64,000 nt of DNA from Sporosarcina globispora (lineage in GTDB: Bacteria > Bacillota > Bacilli > Bacillales > Cytobacillaceae), in assembly GCF_001274725.1 (NCBI RefSeq), contig NZ_LGUF01000007.1, positions 1,991,629 through 2,055,628 on the forward strand, written 5' to 3'. The position numbers and the translations under genes were made by a program. Shown one piece after another: positions 8,980 through 17,631 of the stretch (positions are counted from its first letter, which is position 1; the number at the start of each line of letters is the position of its first letter). The notes beneath the pieces were generated by a model. That model saw only the letters and a list, made by a program, of their open reading frames with translations, had not been told where the DNA came from and did no database searches.

Positions 8980-9044
8980 GTCGATAATTGTCTAGCGCAA
9001 GCAGCCTACCCTCGAGGGTGGGCAAGGCGCTTACGCTTTTCTTG
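8980..9044 (+). repeat. dispersed hairpin repeat, copy 1 (in ptb leader)
   Basis: Begins GTCGATAATTGTCTAGCGCA and ends GGGCAAGGCGCTTACGCTTT before TCTTG. Internal pairings are AGCG-AGC with GCT-CGCT and a perfect ACCCT-CG-AGGGT hairpin. Related copies lie at 45294-45361 and 47775-47906. This copy sits inside the 5' untranslated region, just upstream of the ptb ribosome binding site. Confidence 0.75.
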
Positions 9045-9060
9045 TAAGGGGGTTGAACAG

Positions 9061-9963
9061 ATGAAATTGGATTCGCTTCTAACGAAAGCAACCCAATATG
9101 GTGAGAAAACGGTAGCTGTAGCCGCAGCAGAAGACGAAGAAGTTCTGGAAGCCGTTGCTGAAGCAATAAAGCTGAACTTAGGAAATTTCTTATTATTCGG
9201 GAATGAAGAAAAAATCCGCGGAATTTTGAATCAGAAGCATAAGGCCGCAGCTGAAAGCCCGAAGCTTGAAATTATTCATGCAGATTCGTCTGCATCGGCT
9301 GCAGAATTGGCAGTAAGGGCTGTAAAAGAGCAGAAAGCCAATGTGCTGATGAAGGGTAATATCCCTACGGCAGGGATTTTAAAAGCTGTCTTAAATAAAG
9401 AATTCGGTTTAAGAACAGGAAATGTTTTATCACATGTGGCTGTCTTTGAAGTTCCGGGCTTTGAACGATATACGATTGTAACAGATGCAGCTATGAATAT
9501 TGCACCGGACCTCAATCAAAAAGCACAAATCCTGAAGAATGCAGTTGATATTGCAAGGAGCATAGGGATAGAAAAGCCTCTAGTAGCGCCGATAGCTGCT
9601 GTTGAGGTCGTTAATCCTGCTATGCAGGCAACTTTGGATGCATCAGCATTAACTCTAATGAACAAACGAGGCCAGATAAAAGATTGTCTAGTCGATGGTC
9701 CTCTTGCTTTGGATAATGCAATTTCTCATGAAGCTGCTGAACATAAGGGAATCAAAAGCGAAGTTGCTGGACACGCAGATATTTTATTAGTGCCGACCAT
9801 AGAAGTTGGGAATACTTTATATAAATCACTTGTCTACTTTGCTAAAGCAAAAGTTGGAGCTGTTATTGCAGGGGCAAAAGCTCCTATTGTTCTAACTTCG
9901 AGGGCAGACTCAGCAGAAAGCAAAGTCTATTCACTGGCTTTAGCAATTTGCTCTGCAAAGTAA
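9061..9963 (+). CDS. ptb: phosphate butyryltransferase
   Basis: A 300-residue member of the phosphotransacetylase/phosphotransbutyrylase family (VLMKGNIPTAGILKAVL near residue 97 and LVPTIEVGNTLYKSLVYF near residue 245). It converts branched or straight acyl-CoA plus phosphate to acyl-phosphate and CoA. With Buk it yields ATP and a free branched acid. First gene of the bkd operon. ATG at 9061 follows AAGGGGG. The long leader between the SigL promoter and this gene contains a dispersed repeat. Confidence 0.95.
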   Translation: MKLDSLLTKATQYGEKTVAVAAAEDEEVLEAVAEAIKLNLGNFLLFGNEEKIRGILNQKHKAAAESPKLEIIHADSSASAAELAVRAVKEQKANVLMKGNIPTAGILKAVLNKEFGLRTGNVLSHVAVFEVPGFERYTIVTDAAMNIAPDLNQKAQILKNAVDIARSIGIEKPLVAPIAAVEVVNPAMQATLDASALTLMNKRGQIKDCLVDGPLALDNAISHEAAEHKGIKSEVAGHADILLVPTIEVGNTLYKSLVYFAKAKVGAVIAGAKAPIVLTSRADSAESKVYSLALAICSAK

Positions 9964-10066
9964 TGGCTTTTGTAAAATGATTTTTCAGCGTTTAGATAAT
10001 TTAAATAAAACAACATCTTAATTTTAAGAACATATTACTTCTAAACAATCCGGGGAGGAATTTAAC

Positions 10067-11161
10067 ATGGAAATCTTCAAATACCTAGAAACTTATGATT
10101 ACGAACAAGTGGTTTTTTGCCAGGACAAACAATCAGGCTTAAAGGCTATTATTGCTATTCACGATACAACTTTAGGACCTGCACTTGGCGGAACACGCAT
10201 GTGGACTTATGAATCTGAAGAAGCAGCTATTGAGGATGCTCTGCGACTTGCACGCGGCATGACTTACAAAAATGCAGCAGCAGGCTTAAATCTTGGTGGC
10301 GGTAAAACAGTTATCATTGGAGATCCGCGCAAAGACAAAAATGAAGAAATGTTCCGTGCCTTCGGACGTTATATCCAAGGGCTGAATGGCCGTTACATTA
10401 CTGCTGAGGACGTGGGAACCACTGTAGCTGATATGGACCTGATCCATGAGGAAACAGATTATGTAACAGGAATTTCACCTGCTTTCGGTTCTTCAGGCAA
10501 CCCTTCACCTGTTACTGCTTATGGCGTATACAGAGGTATGAAGGCAGCAGCAAAAGCAGCATTTGGAACAGACTCCTTGGAAGGCAAGACTATTGCCGTT
10601 CAAGGTGTAGGAAACGTTGCGTTTAATCTTTGCCGCCATCTGCATGAAGAAGGTGCACAGCTGATTGTGACTGATATTAATAAAGAAGCAGTTCAGCGTG
10701 CAGTTGAAGAGTTCGGCGCTAAAGCAGTTGAACCAAATGAAATTTATGGCGTTGAATGTGATATTTATGCCCCTTGTGCTTTAGGTGCGACAGTTAATGA
10801 TGATACAATTCCGCAGCTGAAAGCAAAAGTAATCGCTGGAGCTGCCAACAACCAGCTTAAAGAAACTCGCCATGGTGATCAAATCCATGAAATGGGCATC
10901 GTTTATGCTCCTGACTATGTAATTAATGCAGGCGGAGTTATTAATGTTGCAGATGAGCTGTACGGATACAACCGCGAACGTGCTATGAAAAAAGTCGAAA
11001 CTGTATACAATAATATTGAAAAGGTTATTGATATTGCTAAAAGGGATGGAATTCCGACATATAAAGCGGCTGACCGCATGGTGGAGGAAAGAATTGAAAG
11101 AATGCGTAATTCACGCGGACAATTTCTCCAAAACGGACATCATATTCTAAGCCGCAGATAA
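10067..11161 (+). CDS. bcd: leucine dehydrogenase
   Basis: A 364-residue Glu/Leu/Phe/Val dehydrogenase family member. The N-terminal dimerisation domain holds the catalytic lysine in [10 protein letters not shown] (about residue 80) and [10 protein letters not shown]. The Rossmann domain has the NAD motif VQGVGNVA near residue 182. It oxidatively deaminates Leu, Ile and Val to the keto acids used by the Bkd complex, coupled to NADH. The ribosome binding site GGGGAGGA is 8 bases before the ATG. Gaps of about 100 bp before it and 178 bp after it leave room for intercistronic RNA structure. Confidence 0.97.
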   Translation: MEIFKYLETYDYEQVVFCQDKQSGLKAIIAIHDTTLGPALGGTRMWTYESEEAAIEDALRLARGMTYKNAAAGLNLGGGKTVIIGDPRKDKNEEMFRAFGRYIQGLNGRYITAEDVGTTVADMDLIHEETDYVTGISPAFGSSGNPSPVTAYGVYRGMKAAAKAAFGTDSLEGKTIAVQGVGNVAFNLCRHLHEEGAQLIVTDINKEAVQRAVEEFGAKAVEPNEIYGVECDIYAPCALGATVNDDTIPQLKAKVIAGAANNQLKETRHGDQIHEMGIVYAPDYVINAGGVINVADELYGYNRERAMKKVETVYNNIEKVIDIAKRDGIPTYKAADRMVEERIERMRNSRGQFLQNGHHILSRR

Positions 11162-11206
11162 GTTTTAGGGAAAAAGACGCAAATGAAGTCCCATCTTTCC
11201 TGAAAT

Positions 11207-11240
11207 GCAAAGCGCTGAATGGAAAATTCAGCGTCTTTGC
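11207..11240 (+). other. intercistronic hairpin between bcd and buk
   Basis: GCAAAG-CGCTGAAT / ATTCAGCG-TCTTTGC around a short loop. No T run follows, so it is more likely a processing or mRNA-stability element than a terminator. Confidence 0.55.
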
Positions 11241-11339
11241 CTTTAATAACAGAGTAGAAAAAATACAGCGGCAGTAATAGTACCTGAGTAAGAGTATGCT
11301 TTTACAAGGGAGATTTCCGCTCTATATGGAGGTTTAAAC

Positions 11340-12449
11340 GTGCTAGAACAAGAACATCGAATTCTCGTCATCAATCCGGGATCCACTTCAACTAAGATTG
11401 GAGTTTTCGATAATGAGATCTCTGTCCTGGAGAAGACATTGCGCCATGATGCAGATGTCATTAACTCTTATGAAAGTATTATCGATCAATATGAATTCCG
11501 CAAGCAGACCATTCTTGAAACACTCGATCATGAAGGAATCAATATCTCCAAATTAAGTGCAGTGTGCGGCCGCGGCGGTTTGCTGCGACCGATTGAAGGA
11601 GGCACATATTCAGTTAATGATGCAATGCTTGAGGATCTTCGGGCCGGTTTTGCTGGTCAGCATGCTTCTAACCTTGGCGGAATCCTGGCATATGAGATTG
11701 CTTTGGGTTTAAATATTCCTTCATTTATTGTCGATCCGGTTGTAGTTGATGAATTGGCTCCAATTGCCCGTGTTTCTGGTTTTTCAATGATAGAAAGAAA
11801 AAGTATTTTCCATGCCTTGAATCAGAAAGCTGTTGCCCGGAGAGTGGCCAAAGAACTTGGCAAAAAGTACGAGGAGCTTAACCTGATCGTTACGCATATG
11901 GGCGGAGGTATTACTGTAGGCGCTCATAAAAAAGGCAGAGTAGTGGATGTTAATAACGGACTTCATGGGGACGGGCCTTTCAGTCCGGAAAGGGCAGGGA
12001 CTGTGCCTGCTGGTGATTTGGTGGCACTTTGCTACTCCGGCAGCTTTTATCGTGAAGAAGTGATGAAGAAGCTTGTTGGGCAAGGCGGTCTCGTTGGTTA
12101 TCTGGGAACAAATGATGCAGTAAAAGTTGAAAAGATGATCGAAAACGGAGATGAGAATGCAAAGCTTGTCTACTCCGCAATGGCCTATCAGGTAGCAAAG
12201 GAGATTGGATCTGCCAGTGCAGTGCTTGGCGGAAAGGTCGATGCCATTATCCTTACTGGCGGTCTTGCCTATGGCAAGGACTTTGTAAAAGAAATCAGTG
12301 AGCGGATTAACTGGATTGCAGATGTTATGGTGCAGCCGGGTGAAAACGAATTGCAGGCACTGGCGGAAGGTGCTCAACGCGTTCTACGCGGTGAAGAAAC
12401 TGAAAAAGAATATCCAGGAAAAACAGCAAGCAAAGCAGCATTGAAATAG
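11340..12449 (+). CDS. buk: butyrate kinase (GTG start)
   Basis: A 369-residue acetokinase-family (ASKHA fold) enzyme. The phosphate-binding motif [14 protein letters not shown] is near residue 10 and the second motif [12 protein letters not shown] near residue 186. It transfers phosphate from butyryl- or isobutyryl-phosphate to ADP, finishing the ptb-buk ATP-yielding branch. GTG at 11340 is preceded by TGGAGGT. Fifteen bases separate it from lpdV, so the two are probably translated from one message. Confidence 0.95.
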   Translation: MLEQEHRILVINPGSTSTKIGVFDNEISVLEKTLRHDADVINSYESIIDQYEFRKQTILETLDHEGINISKLSAVCGRGGLLRPIEGGTYSVNDAMLEDLRAGFAGQHASNLGGILAYEIALGLNIPSFIVDPVVVDELAPIARVSGFSMIERKSIFHALNQKAVARRVAKELGKKYEELNLIVTHMGGGITVGAHKKGRVVDVNNGLHGDGPFSPERAGTVPAGDLVALCYSGSFYREEVMKKLVGQGGLVGYLGTNDAVKVEKMIENGDENAKLVYSAMAYQVAKEIGSASAVLGGKVDAIILTGGLAYGKDFVKEISERINWIADVMVQPGENELQALAEGAQRVLRGEETEKEYPGKTASKAALK

Positions 12450-12463
12450 AAGGGGGAAGCAAC

Positions 12464-13885
12464 TTGGCACAGGAATATGATTTGGTGATCTTAGGCGGAG
12501 GCACAGGCGGTTATGTAGCTGCCATCCGTGCTTCACAACTTGGATTGAAAACGGCAATCGTTGAAAAAGGAAAGCTTGGAGGCACTTGCCTTCACAAAGG
12601 CTGCATACCAAGCAAAGCGTTATTAAGAAGTGCTGAAGTATTTGCAACAGCAAAGCACAGTGAAGATTTTGGCGTGGTAACCAGTGACGTATCCATCAAC
12701 TTCGGCAAAGTGCAGGAAAGAAAAAATAAAATCGTTGACCAGCTTCATAAAGGGGTTCAGCACTTGATGAAGCAAGGCAAGATTGATGTTTTTGAAGGGA
12801 CAGGACGTATTCTTGGACCATCCATTTTTTCTCCTATGCCAGGGACAATCTCTGTGGAAATGAACAATGGGGATGAGAACGAAATGCTGATCCCTAAAAA
12901 TGTTATCGTAGCGACAGGATCACGCCCTCGCACACTGCCAGGATTGGACATTGATGGACAACTTGTTATGACTTCAGATGAGGCTCTAGCTTTGGAAGAG
13001 GTTCCAAATTCCATTATTATTGTAGGTGGCGGTGTAATTGGAATTGAATGGGCATCAATGCTATCCGATTTTGGTGCTGATGTAACAGTAATTGAATATG
13101 CTGACCGCATTATTCCTACAGAAGATAAAGAAATATCAAAAGAGATGCAGCGCCTTATGAAGAAGAAGGGCGTCAAGATTGTAACAGGTGCAAAAGTCCT
13201 TCCTGAAACTCTTCAAAAAGGCGAAGGAGTTACTATTTCAGCTGAAGTGAAGGGATCTCAGCAGGAATTCTCCGCTGAAAAATTGCTTGTTTCTGTTGGG
13301 CGTCAGGCAAATACAGAAGGCATAGGCCTTGAAAACACAGACATTCAGATTGAAAAAGGCTTTATTGCAGCAAATGAATACTTCCAGACAAAGGAATCCC
13401 ATATCTATGCGATTGGTGACGTCATTGGCGGGCTTCAGCTGGCTCATGTTGCTTCTCACGAAGGTATTGTTGCCGTTGAGCACATTGCCGGGCAGAATCC
13501 TTCTCCAATTGATTACAGCCTGGTTTCAAAATGCATTTACAGTGCACCTGAAGCTGCAAGCGTAGGTTTAACAGAGGATGAAGCAAAAGAAAAAGGCCAT
13601 AATGTCAAAACTGGCAAATTCTCATTCCGGGCAATCGGAAAGGCACTTGTTTTTGGTGAATCCGATGGCTTTGTCAAAATTGTAGCAGATAAAGATACCG
13701 ATGACATCCTCGGTGTCCATATGATTGGCCCGCATGTAACAGATATGATTTCTGAAGCAGGATTAGCACGGGTTCTGGATGCTACACCATGGGAAGTGGC
13801 ACATACCATCCACCCTCATCCAACTTTATCAGAAGCAATCGGTGAAGCTGCTCTTGCCGTTGATGGGAAAGCAATTCACGGATAA
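12464..13885 (+). CDS. lpdV: dihydrolipoyl dehydrogenase (E3) of the branched-chain keto acid complex (TTG start)
   Basis: A 473-residue FAD disulfide reductase. It has an N-terminal FAD motif (ILGGGTGGYVAA), the redox-active cysteine pair in GGTCLHKGCIPSK (residues about 42-54), the NAD motif IIIVGGGVIGIEWAS near residue 180, and the C-terminal His-Glu dyad HTIHPHPTLSEAI. It reoxidises the lipoyl arm of BkdB using NAD. TTG at 12464 is the only start that keeps the family N-terminus and has AGAAGGGGG upstream. It is a Bkd-dedicated E3 by position. Confidence 0.95.
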   Translation: MAQEYDLVILGGGTGGYVAAIRASQLGLKTAIVEKGKLGGTCLHKGCIPSKALLRSAEVFATAKHSEDFGVVTSDVSINFGKVQERKNKIVDQLHKGVQHLMKQGKIDVFEGTGRILGPSIFSPMPGTISVEMNNGDENEMLIPKNVIVATGSRPRTLPGLDIDGQLVMTSDEALALEEVPNSIIIVGGGVIGIEWASMLSDFGADVTVIEYADRIIPTEDKEISKEMQRLMKKKGVKIVTGAKVLPETLQKGEGVTISAEVKGSQQEFSAEKLLVSVGRQANTEGIGLENTDIQIEKGFIAANEYFQTKESHIYAIGDVIGGLQLAHVASHEGIVAVEHIAGQNPSPIDYSLVSKCIYSAPEAASVGLTEDEAKEKGHNVKTGKFSFRAIGKALVFGESDGFVKIVADKDTDDILGVHMIGPHVTDMISEAGLARVLDATPWEVAHTIHPHPTLSEAIGEAALAVDGKAIHG

Positions 13886-13908
13886 TGGTTCACTTATTCA
13901 ATAATAAA

Positions 13909-13938
13909 TGCCCAGGCTTCCTTTATGAGGCCGGGCAA
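13909..13938 (+). other. intercistronic hairpin between lpdV and bkdAA
   Basis: TGCCC-GGC pairs with GCC-GGGCA around a loop. No oligo-T follows. It lies about 30 bases before the bkdAA start. Confidence 0.5.
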
Positions 13939-13966
13939 GTACATATTAGCTTAGGAGGTTGTATAA

Positions 13967-14962
13967 ATGGCTGAAAACCGTCATAAAGATTTAGGTTTAA
14001 GTGATGAGAAAGTTCTTGAGATTTATGAAACGATGCTATTAGCCCGCCGTCTTGATGAGCGCATGTGGCTGCTGAACCGCGCTGGAAAAATTCCGTTCGT
14101 TATTTCATGTCAGGGGCAGGAAGCTGCGCAGGTTGGTGCCGCATTTGCACTTGACCGCGAAAAGGATTATGTCCTTCCGTACTATCGTGACATGGGTGTA
14201 GTTCTTACATTCGGGATGACTGCAAAGGAATTAATGCTGTCCGGGTTTGCTAAGGCTGAAGATCCAAACTCAGGCGGACGCCAAATGCCTGGACATTTCG
14301 GCCAAAAGAAGAACCGTATCGTTACAGGATCTTCTCCTGTTACTACACAGGTGCCACATGCTGTTGGGGTTGCTCTCGCTGGAAAGCTGGAAGGGAAAGA
14401 CCTCGTTACTTTTGTAACCTTTGGTGAAGGATCTTCAAACCAGGGCGATTTCCATGAAGGTGCAAACTTTGCCGGAGTTCATAAGCTTCCTGTAATCTTT
14501 ATGTGTGAAAATAATAAATATGCAATCTCTGTTCCGATTGAAAAGCAGCTTGCTTGCGAAAACGTTTCTGACAGAGCAATCGGGTATGGCATGCCGGGTA
14601 TAACAGTTGATGGAAACGATCCGCTTGAAGTTTATAAAGCTGTAAAAGAAGCAGCAGACAGAGGGCGCCGCGGAGAAGGGCCAACATTGGTTGAAACCAT
14701 TTCATACCGATTGACCCCGCATTCATCTGATGATGATGACCGAAGCTATCGTGCTCCTGATGAAGTAGCTGAAGCCAAAACAAAAGATCCAATAATCACT
14801 TTTGGCGCATATTTGAAAGAAAATGGCGTAATGGATGATGCTCTTGAAAAGGAAATTAATGATCGGGTTATGAAACTGGTTAACGAAGCAACTGATTATG
14901 CTGAAAACGCTCCATATGCAGAAGCAGAATCTGCTTTAAAGTATGTTTATGCTGAACAGTAA
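13967..14962 (+). CDS. bkdAA: branched-chain 2-keto acid dehydrogenase E1 alpha
   Basis: A 331-residue thiamine-diphosphate-binding E1 alpha subunit. The ThDP motif GEGSSNQGDFHEGANFA (about residues 149-165) ends with the conserved NNKYAISVP. With BkdAB it decarboxylates 2-oxoisovalerate, 2-oxo-3-methylvalerate and 2-oxoisocaproate. A strong AGGAGGT precedes the ATG. It lies 12 bases before bkdAB. Confidence 0.96.
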   Translation: MAENRHKDLGLSDEKVLEIYETMLLARRLDERMWLLNRAGKIPFVISCQGQEAAQVGAAFALDREKDYVLPYYRDMGVVLTFGMTAKELMLSGFAKAEDPNSGGRQMPGHFGQKKNRIVTGSSPVTTQVPHAVGVALAGKLEGKDLVTFVTFGEGSSNQGDFHEGANFAGVHKLPVIFMCENNKYAISVPIEKQLACENVSDRAIGYGMPGITVDGNDPLEVYKAVKEAADRGRRGEGPTLVETISYRLTPHSSDDDDRSYRAPDEVAEAKTKDPIITFGAYLKENGVMDDALEKEINDRVMKLVNEATDYAENAPYAEAESALKYVYAEQ

Positions 14963-14974
14963 GGGGGAGAGAAT

Positions 14975-15958
14975 ATGGCTGTAATTTCTTATATCGATGC
15001 GGTAACAATGGCAATCCGCGAGGAAATGGAAAGAGATCCAAAGGTATTTGTTTTAGGTGAAGACGTAGGTTTAAAAGGCGGCGTATTTAAAGCAACACAA
15101 GGACTATATGAAAAATTTGGCGAAGACCGGGTAATTGATACTCCTCTTGCTGAATCAGCAATTGCAGGGGTAGGAATTGGTGCGGCTATGTATGGAATGC
15201 GACCGATTGCTGAAATGCAATTTGCCGACTTTATTATGCCGGCTGTTAACCAGATTATTTCAGAAGCAGCACGCATCCGCTACCGTTCCAACAATGATTG
15301 GAGCTGTCCGATTGTTGTCCGTGCACCATATGGCGGCGGTGTTCATGGAGCTTTATATCACTCCCAATCTGTTGAAGCAGTCTTTGCGAATCAGCCGGGA
15401 TTAAAAATTGTTATGCCTTCTACACCTTATGATGTTAAGGGATTATTGAAAGCGGCAATCCGTGATGAGGATCCTGTACTGTTTTTTGAACATAAGCGTG
15501 CATATCGCCTGATTAAAGGTGAGGTTCCTGATGATGATTATGTACTGCCAATAGGAAAAGCGGATGTAAAGCGCGAGGGTGAAGATATCACTGTCATCAC
15601 TTATGGCCTATGCGTTCATTTCGCTCTTCAGGCTGCTGAGAGACTTGCGAAAGACGGCATTTCGGCACATATCCTTGATTTGAGAACTGTTTATCCACTT
15701 GATAAAGAAGCGATTATTGAAGCTGCTTCAAAAACAGGAAAAGTGCTTCTTCTGACTGAAGATAATAAAGAAGGCAGCATCATGGGCGAAGTATCTGCCA
15801 TTATTGCTGAACATTGCCTGTTTGAGCTTGATGCACCTATCAAACGTCTTGCTGGTCCTGATGTTCCAGCTATGCCATATGCACCGACAATGGAAAAATA
15901 CTTTATGGTTAATCCGGATAAAGTCGAAAAGGCAATGCTTGAATTGGCTGAATTTTAA
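14975..15958 (+). CDS. bkdAB: branched-chain 2-keto acid dehydrogenase E1 beta
   Basis: A 327-residue transketolase-like E1 beta subunit (VFVLGEDVGLKGGVFKAT near residue 24, RAPYGGGVHGALYHSQS near 112, and a C-terminal transketolase domain). It forms the E1 heterotetramer with BkdAA. ATG follows AAGGGGGAGAG. The 131-bp gap to bkdB is unusually long for this operon and holds a strong hairpin. Confidence 0.96.
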   Translation: MAVISYIDAVTMAIREEMERDPKVFVLGEDVGLKGGVFKATQGLYEKFGEDRVIDTPLAESAIAGVGIGAAMYGMRPIAEMQFADFIMPAVNQIISEAARIRYRSNNDWSCPIVVRAPYGGGVHGALYHSQSVEAVFANQPGLKIVMPSTPYDVKGLLKAAIRDEDPVLFFEHKRAYRLIKGEVPDDDYVLPIGKADVKREGEDITVITYGLCVHFALQAAERLAKDGISAHILDLRTVYPLDKEAIIEAASKTGKVLLLTEDNKEGSIMGEVSAIIAEHCLFELDAPIKRLAGPDVPAMPYAPTMEKYFMVNPDKVEKAMLELAEF

Positions 15959-16045
15959 TTACTGACACTTTAATTAAGAAAAAGGAAAATGCAGATAGCG
16001 CAGCTTTTCCGGTTTGCCACTAATGCCGGATCAGCTGTACTTACT

Positions 16046-16072
16046 GCTGTACCCCGCACCCGTGCGGGCAGC
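16046..16072 (+). other. intercistronic hairpin between bkdAB and bkdB
   Basis: Perfect arms CCCGCAC (16053-16059) and GTGCGGG (16062-16068) extend outward through GCTG/CAGC. It ends just before the bkdB ribosome binding site GAAGGAGG. No T run. Confidence 0.6.
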
Positions 16073-16089
16073 TAGAAGGAGGTTACCCA

Positions 16090-17412
16090 ATGGCTATTGA
16101 GCAAATTAAAATGCCCCAGCTTGGGGAAAGTGTTACAGAAGGGACAATCAGCAAATGGCTGGTTTCCGTTGGAGATAAAGTAAATAAATATGACCCGCTT
16201 GCTGAAGTAATGACTGACAAAGTTAATGCTGAGGTACCATCCTCGTTCACTGGTGTAATCAAAGAATTGATTGCAGAAGAAGGGGAAACTTATGAAGTTG
16301 GCCAGGTTATCCTGACAATCGAAACAGAAGGCGGCGGAGAAGCAGCTCCGGCAGCTCCATCTGAGCCTAAAACGGAGGAAAAAGCACCTTCTGCACCAGC
16401 AGCAGCGGCACCTTCCGCAGCAGCACCTGCTAAATCAGAGGCTCCAAATGGAGTCCGTTATTCACCTGCAGTTTTAAAGCTTTCTCAAGAGCATGGCATT
16501 GACTTAAATCAGGTGACAGGTACAGGCGGCGGGGGACGCATCACCCGTAAAGATCTTATGAAAATCATTGAGTCAGGAGATATTCCGACAGCAGCAGCTG
16601 CAGCGGCGTCTGCGCCGGCACCAGCACCGGAAAAGACAGAAGCGCCAGCACCTTCACAGCCTGCAGCACCTAAACAAGCGGCGCCTGCCCCTAATGTCCC
16701 GGTATTGCCAGGAGATGTTGAAATCCCTGTCACCGGAGTGCGTAAGGCGATTGCTGCCAATATGCTTCGCAGTAAACATGAAGCACCTCATGCCTGGACA
16801 ATGATGGAAGTGGATGTTACTAATCTTGTTGAATACCGCAACAGCATTAAAGGTGAGTTTAAGAAAAAAGAAGGCTTCAACCTTACATTCTTTGCTTTCT
16901 TCGTAAAAGCTGTTGCACAGGCTCTTAAAGAATTCCCGCAGATTAATTCCATGTGGGCTGGAGACAAGATTATCCAGAAGAAGGATATCAACATCTCAAT
17001 TGCAGTTGCTACTGATGATGCTTTATTCGTTCCGGTCATCAAAGCGGCGGATGAAAAAACAATTAAAGGCATTGCCCGTGAGATCAATGATCTTGCATTA
17101 AAGGTGCGTACAGGTAAACTGACTTCTGCTGAAATGCAGGGAGGTACATTTACTGTCAATAACACAGGTTCGTTTGGTTCTGTCCAGTCAATGGGCATTA
17201 TCAATTATCCGCAGGCTGCGATTCTTCAGGTTGAATCCATTGTGAAGCGTCCTGTTGTTATGAACAATGGCATGATTGCTGTACGTGATATGGTTAACCT
17301 TTGTATGTCGCTCGATCACCGTGTGCTTGACGGTCTGGTTTGCGGCCGCTTCCTGCAGCGCGTGAAAGAAATTCTTGAGAATACATCTAAAGAAAATACA
17401 ACTATTTATTAA
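16090..17412 (+). CDS. bkdB: branched-chain 2-keto acid dehydrogenase E2 (dihydrolipoyl transacylase)
   Basis: A 440-residue E2 with one N-terminal lipoyl domain (lipoylated Lys in EVMTDKVNAEV, about residue 44), an Ala/Pro-rich linker, a peripheral-subunit-binding domain (RYSPAVLKLSQEHGIDL to GRITRKDLMK, about 121-157), a second Ala/Pro linker, and the catalytic acyltransferase domain ending with the DHRVLDG active-site motif. It is the core of the Bkd complex and passes acyl groups to CoA. It is the last gene of the bkd operon, followed by a clear terminator. Confidence 0.97.
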   Translation: MAIEQIKMPQLGESVTEGTISKWLVSVGDKVNKYDPLAEVMTDKVNAEVPSSFTGVIKELIAEEGETYEVGQVILTIETEGGGEAAPAAPSEPKTEEKAPSAPAAAAPSAAAPAKSEAPNGVRYSPAVLKLSQEHGIDLNQVTGTGGGGRITRKDLMKIIESGDIPTAAAAAASAPAPAPEKTEAPAPSQPAAPKQAAPAPNVPVLPGDVEIPVTGVRKAIAANMLRSKHEAPHAWTMMEVDVTNLVEYRNSIKGEFKKKEGFNLTFFAFFVKAVAQALKEFPQINSMWAGDKIIQKKDINISIAVATDDALFVPVIKAADEKTIKGIAREINDLALKVRTGKLTSAEMQGGTFTVNNTGSFGSVQSMGIINYPQAAILQVESIVKRPVVMNNGMIAVRDMVNLCMSLDHRVLDGLVCGRFLQRVKEILENTSKENTTIY

Positions 17413-17423
17413 TAAACTAATGC

Positions 17424-17451
17424 CGCTGCCCTTCTTCGGGGCAGCGTTTTC
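17424..17451 (+). terminator. terminator of the bkd operon
   Basis: The stem CGCTGCCC/GGGCAGCG with a short loop is followed by TTTTCTT. Confidence 0.85.
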
Positions 17452-17548
17452 TTATTGAAAAACTAAAAAATCTGATGTTCATTGCTTGTTTCCCTTTTGT
17501 ATACTAAAATAGATACATGGAGAATTTAGAATTTTATTAAAATTTTCT

Positions 17549-17585
17549 AGCGGCATTGTTTCTTTTTATAAGAAACGGGTCCGCT
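17549..17585 (+). other. leader hairpin upstream of mutA
   Basis: AGCGG and CCGCT enclose a perfect GTTTCTT/AAGAAAC stem. No T run follows. It could be an mRNA 5' stabiliser or a regulatory leader; no cobalamin riboswitch features are visible. Confidence 0.45.
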
Positions 17586-17631
17586 GCCGTATGAGGGGAG
17601 GGAAAGCTGTCAGCTATAATGACAGCAAATT

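Noticed and set aside
11784-12377. A 197-codon minus-strand frame inside buk
   Set aside because: Lies opposite a complete butyrate kinase; no independent coding signal.
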